From Agapanthus africanus (lineage: Eukaryota; Streptophyta; Magnoliopsida; Asparagales; Amaryllidaceae), in NCBI GenBank assembly GCA_030015575.1, contig JASDDO010000006.1:322076361-322140360 (forward strand): 64,000 nt of DNA. Reading direction: 5' to 3'. The notes under the pieces are model-generated. The model was not told the origin of the DNA and did no database searches. It worked only from the letters and a program-made list of their open reading frames with translations. The translations under genes were made by a program, and so were the position numbers. Positions 39,106-51,995 of the stretch are shown here, piece after piece. Every line of letters begins with the position of its first letter. The first letter of the stretch is position 1.

Positions 39106-42100
39106 ATGGCTTCTACTTCCGTGAAATTCCCTAACTTCTCAGACTGCAATTGCGACCAACGCTTTGCCTCGCCAGAAGGTATAGCCTACGGACCCCAAGC
39201 TGCTTCGTTATTCACAATGCCGGTGGACCAGGTGACTCAGGCCACTACCGGATTGTTCTTCGGGACTATACTCCCACCAACAAGCTTCACGGCGCCAGTG
39301 CTGACAAAGGAAGCTCCCAAGAAGTCGGTCTTTGATCGTCTTACCCCTGCCGCGGCTCATCCCAACGGGTCGCCCAACATCAGTGCCTCGGTCTTCTCTA
39401 GATTGGGCCAGAAATCCTGTGGATCCATCATGGGGCCTACAATCCCAGAGAAGGCTGCTTCTAAGAAAGTGACCGCTCCTGCTCCCGAAATCGCCAAGGC
39501 GGCTTCTCTGGCCAAAAAGTCGGTCTTTACAAGATTGACGATTTCAGCTCCCGCCCCTGCTACCCAAAAGACGTCGGTCTTTGACAGGCTAACAACAACA
39601 GCGACCCCCCACCTACACAGGGGGCAAGACGAAACCATTCTTACCGCTGACCCAACGCCGTCCGCTCGACACGCTCGACGTCGCCATTGGCGCCGAGTAA
39701 GGAAGGCTGGGGGCAACTCCCCCTCCGGGTTAACTCCATCAGCCCCGATGGCAGAAGTTAATGCTGCTGTTCCAACTGGGAACAGCTTCGAGATGCTAAA
39801 TAAGGTGCGAAGGAATTCTCCTACTGCGGTGCTAAAGAGGTCTCCTCCTCCACTAAGAAAGGTTGCGGAAATAAAGTCAGAACAGCCCCGATCCCCTCAA
39901 CGGCTGTCTTCCAAAATCTATAAGGTTTGGCGACAGGCCCGAGACTCGATCATCGATCCAAACTTCTCCCGCCAGCACAAGAAGCTGAAAATCCAACCAG
40001 AAGCTGGTCACCAGGCTAAACCCCGAAAGGCTGTCTGGACGCCCACCTCAACGGCCCCCTCAACCTCCATGGCTCATGAAAGGAGGAAGCCAGAGAAGAT
40101 CCCCCAGCCTGCAACGACAGCTAATAGCACTAAGCACAGACGCCCTAAGTCTGGGGGCATGATGGTCGACACCGTATACATGGCGTCAGGAAAAGAAGAC
40201 AGCCGCGCGTCCACGGGTCATAGACCGCTTACACGGTCGGTGACCAAAGCCCAGGAGCAGCAGCAAAAGCTCCAAGAAATGATGAATGCTATGGCCGCAC
40301 TTACCGGGCCAAAAGAAAGCCCAGAAACGTCCTCAGACGCACGCCAGGAGGAAGAAACTGACGCTGAATTCCTTCGTCGGATACTGGAGAAAAAGGACAA
40401 AGAGGCTGCCGAACAAGCAACCAACATACAGCGTATGGGCCTTCTCTTCCAAGATATGATAGGAGTGATGATCCAGCAGGACCTACCCGCCGAGGATCCC
40501 CCAATCGTTCTTGAAGACGACCGAGGAGAAACGTCAAATCCACCGCCAGCCCCCTCAACGGCCAAGGAAGAGACGATCTCTAAAGCTGACTTGGTTGACT
40601 ATATAGCCCAGCAAATCCGGGTTCATCATGCGACTGAGGCAGCTGGTCAAGTCGTAAAGACGGGCCGGCCGTATCCAAGCTGGTACGACCAAATTAAATA
40701 CCCGCCAGGCTATACGATACCAAAATTCCACGTGTATAAGGGGACCGGCAATCCCCATCAACATGTTGCCCAGTTCCGGGCCCTCTGCGGTAACACCGGC
40801 GGTGATGATAAACTGTTGCTTTGCCAGTTCGTGGGCAGCTTATCAGAAACAGCGTTCGAATGGTATTCGGAACTCCCGAACGATTCTATCAAGACGTTCG
40901 CTGAAATGGAGTTGTTATTCACTCAGCGATTCGCAAGTGCCAGCGAACGCACTCCAATAACAGCACTGATTAACGCCAGGATAAAACCAGGAGAAACCTG
41001 GGTCCAGTATGCTATACTCTGGCGGAATTTGTGGTCGAGATGCGAACAACGCATTGAGGAGGCACCCGCAGTGGGCATGTTCGTGGGAACCCTAGACCCC
41101 CACGCAACTATCTCCCAGTTTATGATGTTCTTTAAGCCAACCACATTCCAGGCCTTAATCGACAAGTTGGCCCAGATGGATCAGATGGGTCATAGACCAC
41201 CTCCCCCGAAGTCGGAACCTCGGAATGACAAGGGTAAAGGAAGGGCAACCTTCATCGCAAATGCCCAACAGCAACCTAACGCCCCGAAACCGGCAGATCA
41301 ACTGGAAGAAAGACGCCGGTATTATAATGAAAAGATGAAACGTCCTTACTCGTTCCCACGAGACAAGACGAAACGGTTATTCGAGCTGGCAATACGCAAC
41401 AGACTTATAAACCTACCAAATCCAAGGTGACCGCCGCAACCCACGGAGGTGAATAACCCTAATTATTGCCCTTACCATCAAACGGTAAGTCATCCGATCG
41501 AAGATTGCTTCGTCTTCAAAGGATGGATTGAAGATCAGTACCTCCAGGGGAAGTTTATACTGTCCGAAAAGTGGAAGGTGAACCCACCACAGCCGCATAC
41601 TCCTAAGAAAGCGGATACACCGGGGGCAACCTGTTCTTTTATTGAAGAAGCTCCATGGGAGGTCGTGCTATCAACTAAAACCAAAAGAATGCTGAGAGAC
41701 CTTCATGCGTGCCCTGCGATCGAATGGAAGGACCCTCTTGAACCTCAAATTATCGAAGGAATGCTGAAGCCTCGCCTAACTACGAAGACTCGCGATAAGA
41801 GCCCAAATACTCACGCCCAACCGTCAAAATCTTCGAAGAAAAAGAAGAAGAAATCCAAGAAGTCCGTGAAGCTTGGAAACGAGCACACGAATTTGCAGAA
41901 GCAAATCGACGCGCTGGAAGAATACAACCAAAAGGCGCGAACTCCTGTCACACTGCAAGAGTTCCTCAACCACATCTTTCAAGAGGAAGATGATGGAGAG
42001 AGCTCGTCGGATCAATCCGAAAGATATGTGGCGAGTTGTAACGTAATCTCTCACTCGTTTACCGATGATGGGAAAACTCCTGGCACTAAGAAGCTGGAGG

Positions 42101-42189
42101 CAGAGCCTGAACCAGAGCGTGCATGGCCAACAGATGAAATGATCGACGCTTTTCTAGACGAGATTCGTCTAAAAAGTAAAGCGGATTAG
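39106..42189 (+). pseudogene. gag: Gag of element B, two stops
   Basis: ATG at 39106 (MASTSVKFPNFSDC). One frame carries the SVFDRL repeats, the capsid domain (about 40715-41190) and the first FPRDKTKRLF plus CHHC module. Broken by TGA at 41428 (CGA in A) and TAG at 42187 (CAG in A). The two sites broken in the gag of A (20481, 21615) are intact here, so A and B were inactivated independently. Confidence 0.85.
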
Positions 42190-44730
42190 GAGCGTGAGAT
42201 GGCCGCTTCAGAAGGAGCCAAATGCAGGCGACTGAACGAAAGAGTTGAACTACCCCTGCCAGAGCGAAAGGCATCCGAAGTAGACAAGAAGATATTCAAG
42301 ACGAGTAAAAGGTTTGCCAAAGCCATGTCAATGGGAATGAAGCTACCACCCTCGGAAGGAAACACGCACGATGGGGTGGAGAGGCACCCTGATTATTGCG
42401 CATATCATCGGAAAATCTCACACCCCACGGAGGAGTGTGACGCCTTTAAGATATGGTGGCAAGGATATGTTGCTCATCGGCAACATTTTAAGCGCATGAA
42501 ACGCAAGATCCGTCGGGAGCAAAGAAGTACCGTCGATGGGCACAACAGAACTACTGGCAACTGTTACATGGTTAACGCCAGGGGGTCACAAGTTCTCACC
42601 TTTGGGAGCGACTCTGATGAAGAAATGGCTCTGGGCCCTCTCTTTAAAGAACCTGTTTTAGGGAAAAAGGAGAAATCGGAGGCCTGCGAGAACATTCAGC
42701 TGCGCAATCGCACACTCCCAGAAAAGAATCTCGGGCCCGCGAGTAGGAAAGATAAGGGAAAGGAAAAGGTCACTGAAGATATCACTTTAGATGACCAAGT
42801 CATAAGAGAGCTGGCTGCCAAAGACCTTCCTAGAAAGGGTAAAGTGGACTATAACATCCTAGCGCACCTAAGGAAGCTACCTTCTCAGCTTAGCATTCTC
42901 GATGCCCTCCTATTATCAAAAGAGGCGCGAGACTCACTAATTAAGGCGTTACAAGAACCTGAGCAATTCCAAGCCTTCCTCGCCACTGAAAGGATGAAGG
43001 ATGAACTAGAGGAAGTGCACACGGCCGACATCACTTTCGGTGACGAAGACCTCTTTCTCGGGACGTGCGACCACAACCGTCGCCTATATGTCTCTGGATA
43101 CTGCCATGATATCAAGATAGGCAAAATCCTGGTGGATAATGGATCCTCCGTCAATCTCCTCAATGTTCGGGTGTTAAAGGAAATCTGCATGAGTGTGCAA
43201 CACCTCGCTCGTGACAAGATTACTATCTCCGGTTTCGATTCACAATCGTCACGGACTCTCGGATCTGTGATACTAACATTACGCTTTGGACTTCTCGTCA
43301 CAGACATCAAATTCCATGTCATTGAAGCCAAGACCTGCTACAACGCCTTGCTCGGTCGTCCTTGGCTACACGAGTACAACATCATCCCTTCTACACAATA
43401 TCAGTGTATGAAGTACTTTAAGGATGGTTTCGAGTATACTGTAACAGGTGAGTTGAACCCGTTTTCCGTCAACGAAGTCCGCAAATACGAAGATGCGAAG
43501 TACTTTTTGCCAGATTTCGAGGATACAGAAAGGTGTCGCAACCCGGAAAACAAAACCGCCGCCACCATCCCTGTTTTTGGGAGCGATACCGAAGAAGAGG
43601 AAGAGATAGTTTATGCAGGGCCATCTCAACGCAACAACCTGGGGACGCCCGTCCCCATGTTGGTCTTCGGAAGTGATTCAGAAGATGAAGTTAATGCCGT
43701 GTTCTCCAATCGGCTGTCAATACAAACACCCCCTGGCGATGACCATAGTTTGCAAATCACCATGGTACCGCGAGAACACTACAAGGATCTCGACACGCTT
43801 CAAGCTCACAATGTGCAGGACCTGCGAGCATTTTACGTCCCTCCCTGGAAAAGGGGTGAGAAGGCGATCCTATTCTACCGATCCTCAGAGACGAAAGTAG
43901 AGAAAGAGATCTGGCATGGCGCAGATGCTACACTCGACAGGCTCCAACCCATCCGTCTGCCCAGATACTATACAAATGGATTAAAGAGGCTATTGAAGCG
44001 CCAAGGAGTACCCTTAAAACAGACTGTTCGACAAGCTGGGTTCTACAACAGGATCTGGGATGTCCCTGGGACTCAACGCAAATTGTCCAACGGGAAAATG
44101 GAAACACTTGGGCTTGGATACGCGAGAACCGGAAAACGGGGACGGGCCCACAGCATCTACGCTATATATACTTTTGATGAAGAAGAGGACGCCCTGTCAG
44201 GAGATGCCGACCCCTCATCAAAACTAGATCCCGCGATTGAAATGCCGGATCCGTCGTTTGAACAACGAATGGACAACCCTATCAGGAAAGTGGGTCAGAA
44301 AGCTCGGGAAGAACACAACCGCGAGACGGCCATCTACGAGAAAGCCAAGACGCGACGCCTTCTTCAACAGGCTGTAAAAGATGAAAATGCCGCTCCTTGC
44401 CAACCTGATGTAAAGAAGGCTCAACGCAAAAGCAGAAATAAGTCGAAAGGCCAAAAAGGCGCTCAACAGCAGCAAAGCAGGGCTAAGAAGCCACGCAAAC
44501 GGGAATCGAGCGTTATTGACCTATCCCTCATAAAGAAAATGGGTCGAGCATACTTGTTTCCTCGGGAAAAGACGAAGAAGATAATCGATCTTGCCCTAAA
44601 GCACCAAATGCTTACATTGCCGGAGTCTAAACACCCCGAACAAGCAGGCGAAGCCTCACTCCCAGACTATTGCTCTTACCATCGAGTGATAGGTCATTCT
44701 CTCGAAGATTGCTTCGCCTTCAAGAATTAG
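42190..44730 (+). pseudogene. pro: Second knuckle, protease and third knuckle of element B
   Basis: Same frame: CAYHRKISHPTEEC, protease VDNGSSVNLL (about 43134-43163), an acidic linker, the module FPREKTKKIIDLALKH and CSYHRVIGHSLEDC. Closed by TAG at 44728, a TGG in copy A. It reads through the position of the A stop at 23877. Confidence 0.85.
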
Positions 44731-47700
44731 GTCGAGGATCAGTATCAGCTTGGCAGATTCGCCTTATCCGACGGCTGGAGGGTAACGCCGCCACAAAAGC
44801 ACGAACCCAAAGCCGCAAAAGCAAAACCAGATCCACCTCAGTCCTGGAAGCGGATTCGCACCTGTTACACGATTACGATATTAAAAGAAGAGCCCGAGAA
44901 TATGGATGACCTTCCCTGGTGCTTTGAGAACAGCGATGATGAGGTGGTCTCATAATTTCCGCCAGCTCCGAAAGAACTGGAAGATGGCATACATACTACT
45001 GCAGATAACCTCAAGAAGATTGAGTTGGGATCGGCAGATGACCCGCGACCGACATTTGTCAGCGAGCTGCTATCTGAGGAAAGGGTGGCTGCTTTAAAGA
45101 ACGTGCTTCTACGACATAAAGACTGCTTCGCGTGGAACTACTCCGAGATGCCAGGACTAGATCCGAAGATTGATGTGCATAAGTTAGCAATATCCCCGGA
45201 TATCAAGCCGGTCAAGCAAGCGCCAAGAAGGATGCGACTCGAGCTTGAAATAAGCATCAACGCCGAAGTCAAGAAGCTGATCGATTCTGGATTTATCCAA
45301 GAAGTCCAATATCCCGACTGGATCGCCAATATCGTCCCGGTAATGAAGAAAAATGGGACGGTACACATATGCGTGGATTTCAGGGATCTCAATAAAGCTT
45401 GCCCGAAGGACGATTTCCCAGTACCGGTAACCGAGCTAATGATAGATAACACGTCCACTCATGAGGTTTTCTCCGTTATGGACGGTTCATCAGGATACAA
45501 TCAGATAAAGATGCATCCCGAAGACCAGAAGCACACCGCTTTCCGGATCCCTTTGGGTATATTCTGCTACAGGGTTATGCCCTTTGGTCTAAAGAACGCC
45601 GGTGCTACCTATCAAAGGGCCATGACAAAGATCTTCGACGATCTCATACATGACATCGTCGAGTGCTATATCGATGACCTTGTAGTGAAGAGCATGTCGT
45701 ACGAAGAGCATTTAAAACATCTGGAGACTGTCTTTCAACGCCTTCGTCAATATAATTTGAAGATGAATCCCCTCAAATGCGCGTTTGGAGTCTCCTCGGG
45801 CAAATTCCTGGGATTCATCATTCGACACCGAGGTATTGAAATAGATCCGTCAAAGATTAAAGCGATCATGGAAATGCCTCCGCCAAGAACCCTCAAACAG
45901 TTGCGGTCTCTCCAAGGGAAACTCGCATACATCCGGCGGTTTATCGCTAATCTTTCAGGCAAATGCCGTCCCTACAGTCACCTGATGAAAAAGGGAACTC
46001 CATTCGTTTGGGATCACAAATGCCAAGGTGCACTAGACGAGATCAAGCAGTACCTGCAGAACCCTCCGGTATTGGCTGCGCCGGTCAAGGGAAAACCCCT
46101 CATTCTTTATACAACCGCCCTTGAAGGTTCCTTAGGCGCATTATGGGCACAAGAGAACGACCAAGGGAAAGAGAGAGCACTCTACTACTTAAGTCGAGTT
46201 CTGCTGGGGCAGAAAGCAACTACTCTCCCATTGAAAAACATTGCTTGGCGTTAATCTTCGCGATAACAAAGCTCAGGCACTATGCGTTGGCACATGAAGT
46301 CCGTCTCATCTCGAAGGTGGACCCTCTTAAATATCTGATGTCAAAGGCTATATTGACGGGTCGACTCGCTAAATGGGCTCTACTCCTGATGGAGTTCTCA
46401 ATAACGTATCGACCTCTTAAGGCAGTGAAAGGCCAGGCCATTGCCGACTTCCTCGCTGAGCATCCAGTACCTGCTGGTTCTCCTCTGAACTGCGAGTTGC
46501 CAGACGAGCACGCATTTGATGCGATTGGCGGTAGTAGTACCCGATGGGAACTCTATTTCGATGGAGCGTCCTCCGTAAAGAAACGGAAACAAGGTATCCC
46601 AATGATCAAATCAGGGATAGGCCTCATCTTTGTAACTCCACAGGGAGGGATAATGCGCTTCGCCTTCTCATTAACAGAACCGAGGACAAACAATGAAGCT
46701 GAATACGAAGCTCTGATAGCAGGCCTCGAGATCGCCATCGACATGGGAATTGAAGTCCTCCTTATATACGGGGATTCTCAACTGGTCGTTAGTCAAGTAA
46801 ATGGTGACTACCAAACGTGCAAACCGGAGTTGGTGAAGTACGGCGAAAAGGTACAACAACTATTGACCCAAATTCCCTCCTATACTCTGGAGAACATACC
46901 GCGCGCGGAAAACAGCAAAGCAGACGCGTTGGCCAAACTTGCTAAAGAACTGGCTGACGAGAACCTTGATGACGTCAGAATCGTGGTACAAAGCCGTCGA
47001 GTGCTCGCCCCAGCAGAAATATCTCCGGAATTATACAAAGAAAAGGGGGTGACTGAGCAGACGACCCTACAAATAAAGGACCGTGAGAAGGCTGAGGACT
47101 GGAGGGAAGTCTTCATAGACTACTTTAAGTCCCACCGAATGCCCGAAGAAGCATCCTCAAGGCATCAGCTCATGAAACGAGCTCTGGCTTTCGCTTTCGT
47201 CAACGACACTCTATACAAGAGATCGTTTGATTCTCTATGGCTAAGATATTTAGGACCGGACGAAGCAGAAAGAGTCGTTCAAGAGGTTCATGACGGAATC
47301 TGTGGTTCTGATCAAGCAGGCCCGAAGATGAAGTTAAAAATTAAACGGATGGGTTACTATTGGCCTACGATGGTCCATGACTGCCTCGAGTATGCGAAGT
47401 AATGCCACTCGTGCCAGATTCATGGAGACTTTATCCACCAACATCCGAATCCACTACACCCAACGGTGGCTAGCTGGCCATTCGAAATGTGGGGGACTGA
47501 CATAGTCGGCCCCATCGAGCCAGCATCGTCCCGAGGACATCGTTTTATCCTGGCGACAACTGATTACTTCTCCAAATGGGCAGAAGCAGTACCGCTGAGG
47601 GAAGTGAAGACGGAGAATATCCTCCACTTCTTCAAGACACACGTCATCTATCGGTTTGGAACTCCACGGCGGATTATCTCCGATAACGGGCCAGCCTACA

Positions 47701-48350
47701 GAAGCTATAAGATTAGCCGCTTCGCGCAGCAGCACAATATAGACTGGAGATATTCTTCAGTTTACAATCCGCGAGCTAATGGTCTAGCCGAGGCCTTCAA
47801 TAAGACCTTGACAAAAATCATGAAAAAGACCGTTTCCCGGAATAAGAGAGACTGGCACGAGAGGCTACAAGAAACCCTATGGGCCTATCGAACTACGTTC
47901 AAGACGGCCACGAACACAACGCCGTACGCGTTGGTATTTGGGATGGAAGCAGTGCTCCCCCTCGAGATAGAGATACCCTCTCTACGAGTGGCAGTCCACT
48001 GCGAGCTGACGGACGAAGAAAACGCTCACCTTCGGCTTGAGGAGCTTGATGCCCTCGATGAAACCCGGCTCATAGCGCAACAACATCTAGAAGCTTACAA
48101 AGCAAAGATGACGCGCTCGTATGAAAGATTGACCAGGCCGAGGACATTCCGCCAAGGCGAACTCGTACTAGTGGTCAAAAGACCTATGATCCCCAATCGT
48201 GCCAAGCGGGGAAAATTCGAGCCGAACTATGAAGGCCCGTACATCATAGATAAGGTCTACCAGGGTGGAGCCTATCTACTCATGGACATGCATGGTGAAA
48301 GGCCTTTCAGGCCAATAAACGGCCGCTTTCTAAAGAAATACTACGCTTAA
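44731..48350 (+). pseudogene. pol: Pol of element B, two stops and one frameshift
   Basis: Reverse transcriptase with YIDD, both RNase H domains and integrase, all with the same motifs as A. Breaks relative to A: TAA at 44953 (GAA), deletion of one G in the run near 46205 between the RT and first RNase H part, and TAA at 47400 (CAA) in the integrase zinc region. The remainder 47466-48350 holds the integrase core and C-terminus, with NGLAEAFNKTL intact. Not able to encode an active enzyme as it stands. Confidence 0.85.
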
Positions 48351-48867
48351 TGAGCCACAGCCTAGGTCAATGATAGATGACGACGACTATGTCCGCTCGC
48401 TATCTTCCTAAAGCTTAAAGAGTAGTAGCTGGCCCTCTTTTCGAACGGACCGAAACGTCTTTAAACTAACGACGGACCGAAACGTCTTTAAACTAACGAC
48501 GGACCGAAACATCCCTAAACTATTACCGCAGCCTCCTTAGGCTGACGAGATGGATAAAAAAAAAAGAAGATAAAAAAATGATAAAAAAACGGTATGTCCA
48601 TAAGCAAAATGGGCACGGATGAAAACCCGAAAGGGCTCCGTGAGTAAAAACAGCAGGGCTACCGGCAAGTGTTCGTGAAAACCCGAAAGGGCGCGACCTT
48701 GTTAAAAAAAAAAAAAGAAAGAAAGAGAAAAAGAATAAAAAAAAATGGTATGTCCATAAACAAGAGGGGCACGGATGAAAACCCGAAAGGGCCCCGTGAG
48801 TAAAAACAGCAGGACTACCGGCGAGTGTTTGTGAAAACCTGAAAGGGCGCAACCTCGTTAAAGGACA
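48351..48867 (+). repeat. 3' region of B: GGACCGAAACGTC monomers and duplicated block
   Basis: Counterpart of 28728-29250, with shorter A-rich spacers. Confidence 0.7.
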
Positions 48868-49039
48868 CTTACAGAGTCCTCTCGACCTTGTAAGGAGAAA
48901 CCACCCGCGTGAGATCCTTACGACTCACAAAGGAGCAACACACTTAGGAATCCTCACGATTCCTAAGGAGAAAATACACTTGCGAGATCCTCACGACTCG
49001 TAAGGAGAATTCTCTTATGGGACCCTCACGGCTCGTAAG
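48868..49039 (+). repeat. Hairpin array 1 of B
   Basis: Same five units as 29251-29428, nearly identical. Confidence 0.7.
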
Positions 49040-49218
49040 ATTTGAAAGTCTTAAGTTACAGAAACCTAAACCTGTTCTTAAGCAAATCCTCCACAACCTT
49101 CGATATTTCCCTACAAGCAGCTCAATACTGACCCTTGTATACAATCCACGGGCGCGAAAAAACATTTCCCCAGCAAAGTCCCACCCGTGACTAGGGATAT
49201 GTCCATATGATGAGCAAC

Positions 49219-49390
49219 TCTTGTAGGCCCTCTTGACCTATAAGAAGAAAACCCTCTTGTAAGATCCTTACGACTTGCAGAGGAACATACACTTAGGAAT
49301 CCTCACGATCCCTAAGGAGAAAATACACCTGTAAGATCCTCACGACTTGTAGGGAGAAATACCTTTGTGAGACCCTTACGGCTCATGAAG
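49219..49390 (+). repeat. Hairpin array 2 of B
   Basis: Counterpart of 29604-29776. Single-base changes fall mostly in arms or spacers (GTAGGCCCTCTTGACC, TGTAAGATCC). Confidence 0.7.
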
Positions 49391-50080
49391 TCAAAAGCCT
49401 TGGTCGACAGGACCCTTAACCCTGTTTACTAAGCCACCTTTGTTCAATATCGACAGAGGCAAATGATGATTCGCTCCTGGAAACATCCCAGTTGCAGCGG
49501 TGCTGATGCCGAAATCGGTGTCTAAAATCCAAGCTCGCGGCGAAAAAGCTAGCAAGCCACATATGCCTACAAAATAGCCGAAATGATGGGGCAACTTGCA
49601 ATAAAAAGCAGCAAGTAAAAATGTATGCATGAAAAATAGCCGAAACGATGGGGCAACTCGCAATAAAAAGCAGCGAGTAGAAAATAAATAAATAGCCGAA
49701 ATGATTGGGCACCGCGAAAAATAGCCGAAATGATGGGGCAATCGCGACCTTCACGATATAAAAGCTGAAACGATAGAGCATCGCGGAAAAAGAAATAAAA
49801 TAAAAATAAAATGTATGCCTTACAGGTGATGTTCCATCACACCCTGTATACAATCCAATGGCATAAAAAAAAGGGAACATACCTCCCTCCCCCAGGTTTC
49901 ACCAAAGAAAGAAGCTAAATCTCGACAGGCCACAAGCGACCTAGAGATCATCCCAACACTCGTCTCGTAACAACGGACACAACTTCAAGCTAAGCGGAAC
50001 AGCGGCAACTCCCAGTTCCATGGCTCGGTGGTATACATATCGCCAACAGTCAAACCTCCATCCCGTGAAATGCGGATACA
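49391..50080 (+). repeat. ATAGCCGAAATGATGGGGCA repeats and spacer of B
   Basis: Counterpart of 29777-30472; no gene. Confidence 0.6.
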
Positions 50081-50086
50081 ATCAGC

Positions 50087-50385
50087 AAAATTCCTGGTTA
50101 CGTGGAACGCGGATAACGTCACTCTTTGACCCCGTGGAAAACGTCCAGAGCGGATCCTGGTCCTCGCAGAGCACGGCAGTGAACCCGTGTGAAGCATCCA
50201 GAGCGGAGCCTAGTCCTCGCCGAGCACGGCAGTGAACCCGTGTGAAGCATCTAGTGCAAAATTCCTGGTTACGTGGAACACGGATAACGTCACTCTTTGA
50301 CCCCGCGGAAAACGCCCAGAGCGGAGCCTGGTCCTCGCCAAGCACGGCAGTGAACCCGTGTGAAGCATCCAGAGCAAACACCGGA
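50087..50385 (+). repeat. Tandem array of B (2 units)
   Basis: Units at 50087 and 50258, 171 bp apart, the same sequence family as the eight-unit array of A. Confidence 0.8.
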
Positions 50386-50705
50386 CTGTGGAGTCCTTAA
50401 AATCCACGGACTATGATGTCCTTAACCTCGACCGTGATGTCTTAAAACTAACGATCAACCACCCCGATTCCCTACGGATTCTGCCTTGGTTTAAGGGTAC
50501 ATCTCTTCACTCCTTTGATACGTGGCGTTGTAATTCCTCAACGTCTTCAAAGAGGTGACGGGTCCCTGCAACCAAACATCGGACTGTGGAGTCCCTAAAT
50601 CCACGGAATATGAGGTCCTTAACCTTGACCGCGATGTCTTTAAACTACGGTGCCTTGGGAAACCCCTGACTCCGTGAAACACGGACGAGGGCGACCACAT
50701 CCAGC
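50386..50705 (+). repeat. LTR-like GGAC...GTCC block of B
   Basis: Counterpart of 31631-32030, with one fewer group of monomers. Confidence 0.65.
50507..50558 (+). ncRNA. 52-nt conserved hairpin, copy B3
   Basis: TTTGA/TCAAA form, loop TAATTCCT, as in A3. Confidence 0.55.
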
Positions 50706-50880
50706 ACTTGCAGGTCCTCACGACCTGTAAAGAAGAAAAACTCTCTTGTGAAGTCCTTACGACTCTCAAGGGACAACCCGCTTAAGAATCCTCACGATTC
50801 TTAAGAAGAACTTACACTTATGGGATCCTCTCGACCCATGGGGAGAAAAAACTCTTTATGAGACCCTCGTGGCTCATAAA
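50706..50880 (+). repeat. Hairpin array 3 of B
   Basis: Units such as TGCAGGTCCTCACGACCTGT and CTTAAGAATCCTCACGATTC. In several units pairing is better than in A, and the changed bases compensate (CAGGTC/GACCTG). Confidence 0.65.
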
Positions 50881-51124
50881 GTGCAAAAGTCTTAGGAAGC
50901 AGATCTTAACCCTGAATCCTAAGCTATCGCTGCCCTGCAAGGAGATCAAGATAAATTGTCCGCAAACGCATTCAATGAAAGGGGACACACCATTGAGAAG
51001 AAAAATGTATCTTTTATTCATAAACCAAAATGGATACAAAGTACAATTCATGAAAGAAACAAAAAAGAAAGATACTCTCATTCATGAGTATGTACAAAAA
51101 AAAAAGGAGAAAAGATATAAGTCC

Positions 51125-51994
51125 TCAAGCCGGCGGGCGGTGCAGTAATTTTACCAGCTCATCGTTCTGTTGCTGAGCCACGGCTTCATGACGCAAGATC
51201 TCCAGAAGACAAGCCTGCGCCTGAGCTTGCTGAGCTTGATACGAAGCAAGCCGAGCTTCGAGCTCTTTCTCGGTGGCTTTATGAGCCTCGACCCTCTCAC
51301 GAGTGAACGTGGCAGCTTTATCGAGAGCCACCACCTCTTTTATGGACTCCTGGAGCACTCGCCAGAGTTCGTATGCTTTGTTGGCCTTGGCTGTGAGGCT
51401 GGCCTGAAGCTCGCTCAGCGCCTTAGAAGCCAATTCCCTCTCCGAGAACTTGCGGCCAAGCCTCTTCTCGCATGACGTCATGTTAGCCGCACATCGTGCT
51501 ATCAGACCCCGCAACTCCGCTTTTGCAGCCACGGCTTCCGAGGAAAGGCGAGAACATTCAAGAGCGTGCAAACAAGCCTCCACCTTCCTACAGAACTCCA
51601 CCCAGACCTGCACCACCTCCTCGCTATGATAGGTGGCGAGAAAAGGAAGAGAGCCGTTAGCTTCAGCGGCAAACGCTTCGGTCGTGGTCGCGCTACCAGC
51701 ACGGAGCTCCTCGACGAAAGATGATAGGGAGACAAGGCTCAATTGGGCCAAGCGTTCTGAAGCCTGCAAAGCATAAGGGCCGGGCGGCATCACGATGCGC
51801 GATTCCAACGCCATGGAGACTGGCAGGGCTGTTCAAATTTGACAAATGATTAGTAAAATTCTTAAACACAGAACGAACGGGATTATAATAAAATGTCACT
51901 CACCGACAGTCAAGCAAGTAGGAGCCGAAGGTTCCCCTGGCCCTTCAACGACCTCGACCTCATCGTCAGCTTCCAAAACTATGATGAAATCAGC
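51125..51994 (-). CDS. Spliced antisense gene, coiled-coil protein (ORF 3 of B)
   Basis: Exon 2 (51828-51125) holds an ATG at 51814 and 229 codons to a TAA. Exon 1 (about 51994-51904) adds an acidic stretch in frame (DDEVEVVEGPGEP). Between them lies a 75-nt intron. The C-terminal 120 residues are a long heptad-rich helix (ERVEAHKATEKELEARLASY region), likely a coiled coil; the N-terminal 90 residues are Ala- and Glu-rich with no known domain. Exon 1 has no ATG before an in-frame TGA near 51997, so it is incomplete or begins at another exon lost at the LTR junction. Extra antisense ORFs here are a Tat-lineage trait; function unknown. Confidence 0.6.
51829..51903 (-). other. Putative 75-nt intron of the antisense gene
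   Basis: Minus-strand donor GTCG|GTGAGT, a TTTACTAATC branch-like site about 25 nt before the acceptor, acceptor TTTGAACAG|CCC, AT-rich body. Splicing joins two open exons in frame (TV|ALPVSMALE). Confidence 0.6.
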
Positions 51995-51995
51995 T

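Larger units (their letters stand above)
38954..51995 (+). mobile_element. Internal region of Tat-type element B
   Basis: Collinear with internal A from the PBS to the coiled-coil antisense ORF, with near-identical gag-pro-pol. It then ends abruptly, without antisense ORFs 1 and 2 or their promoter, against a diverged LTR fragment. Tandem array shorter (2 units against 8). Confidence 0.85.
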
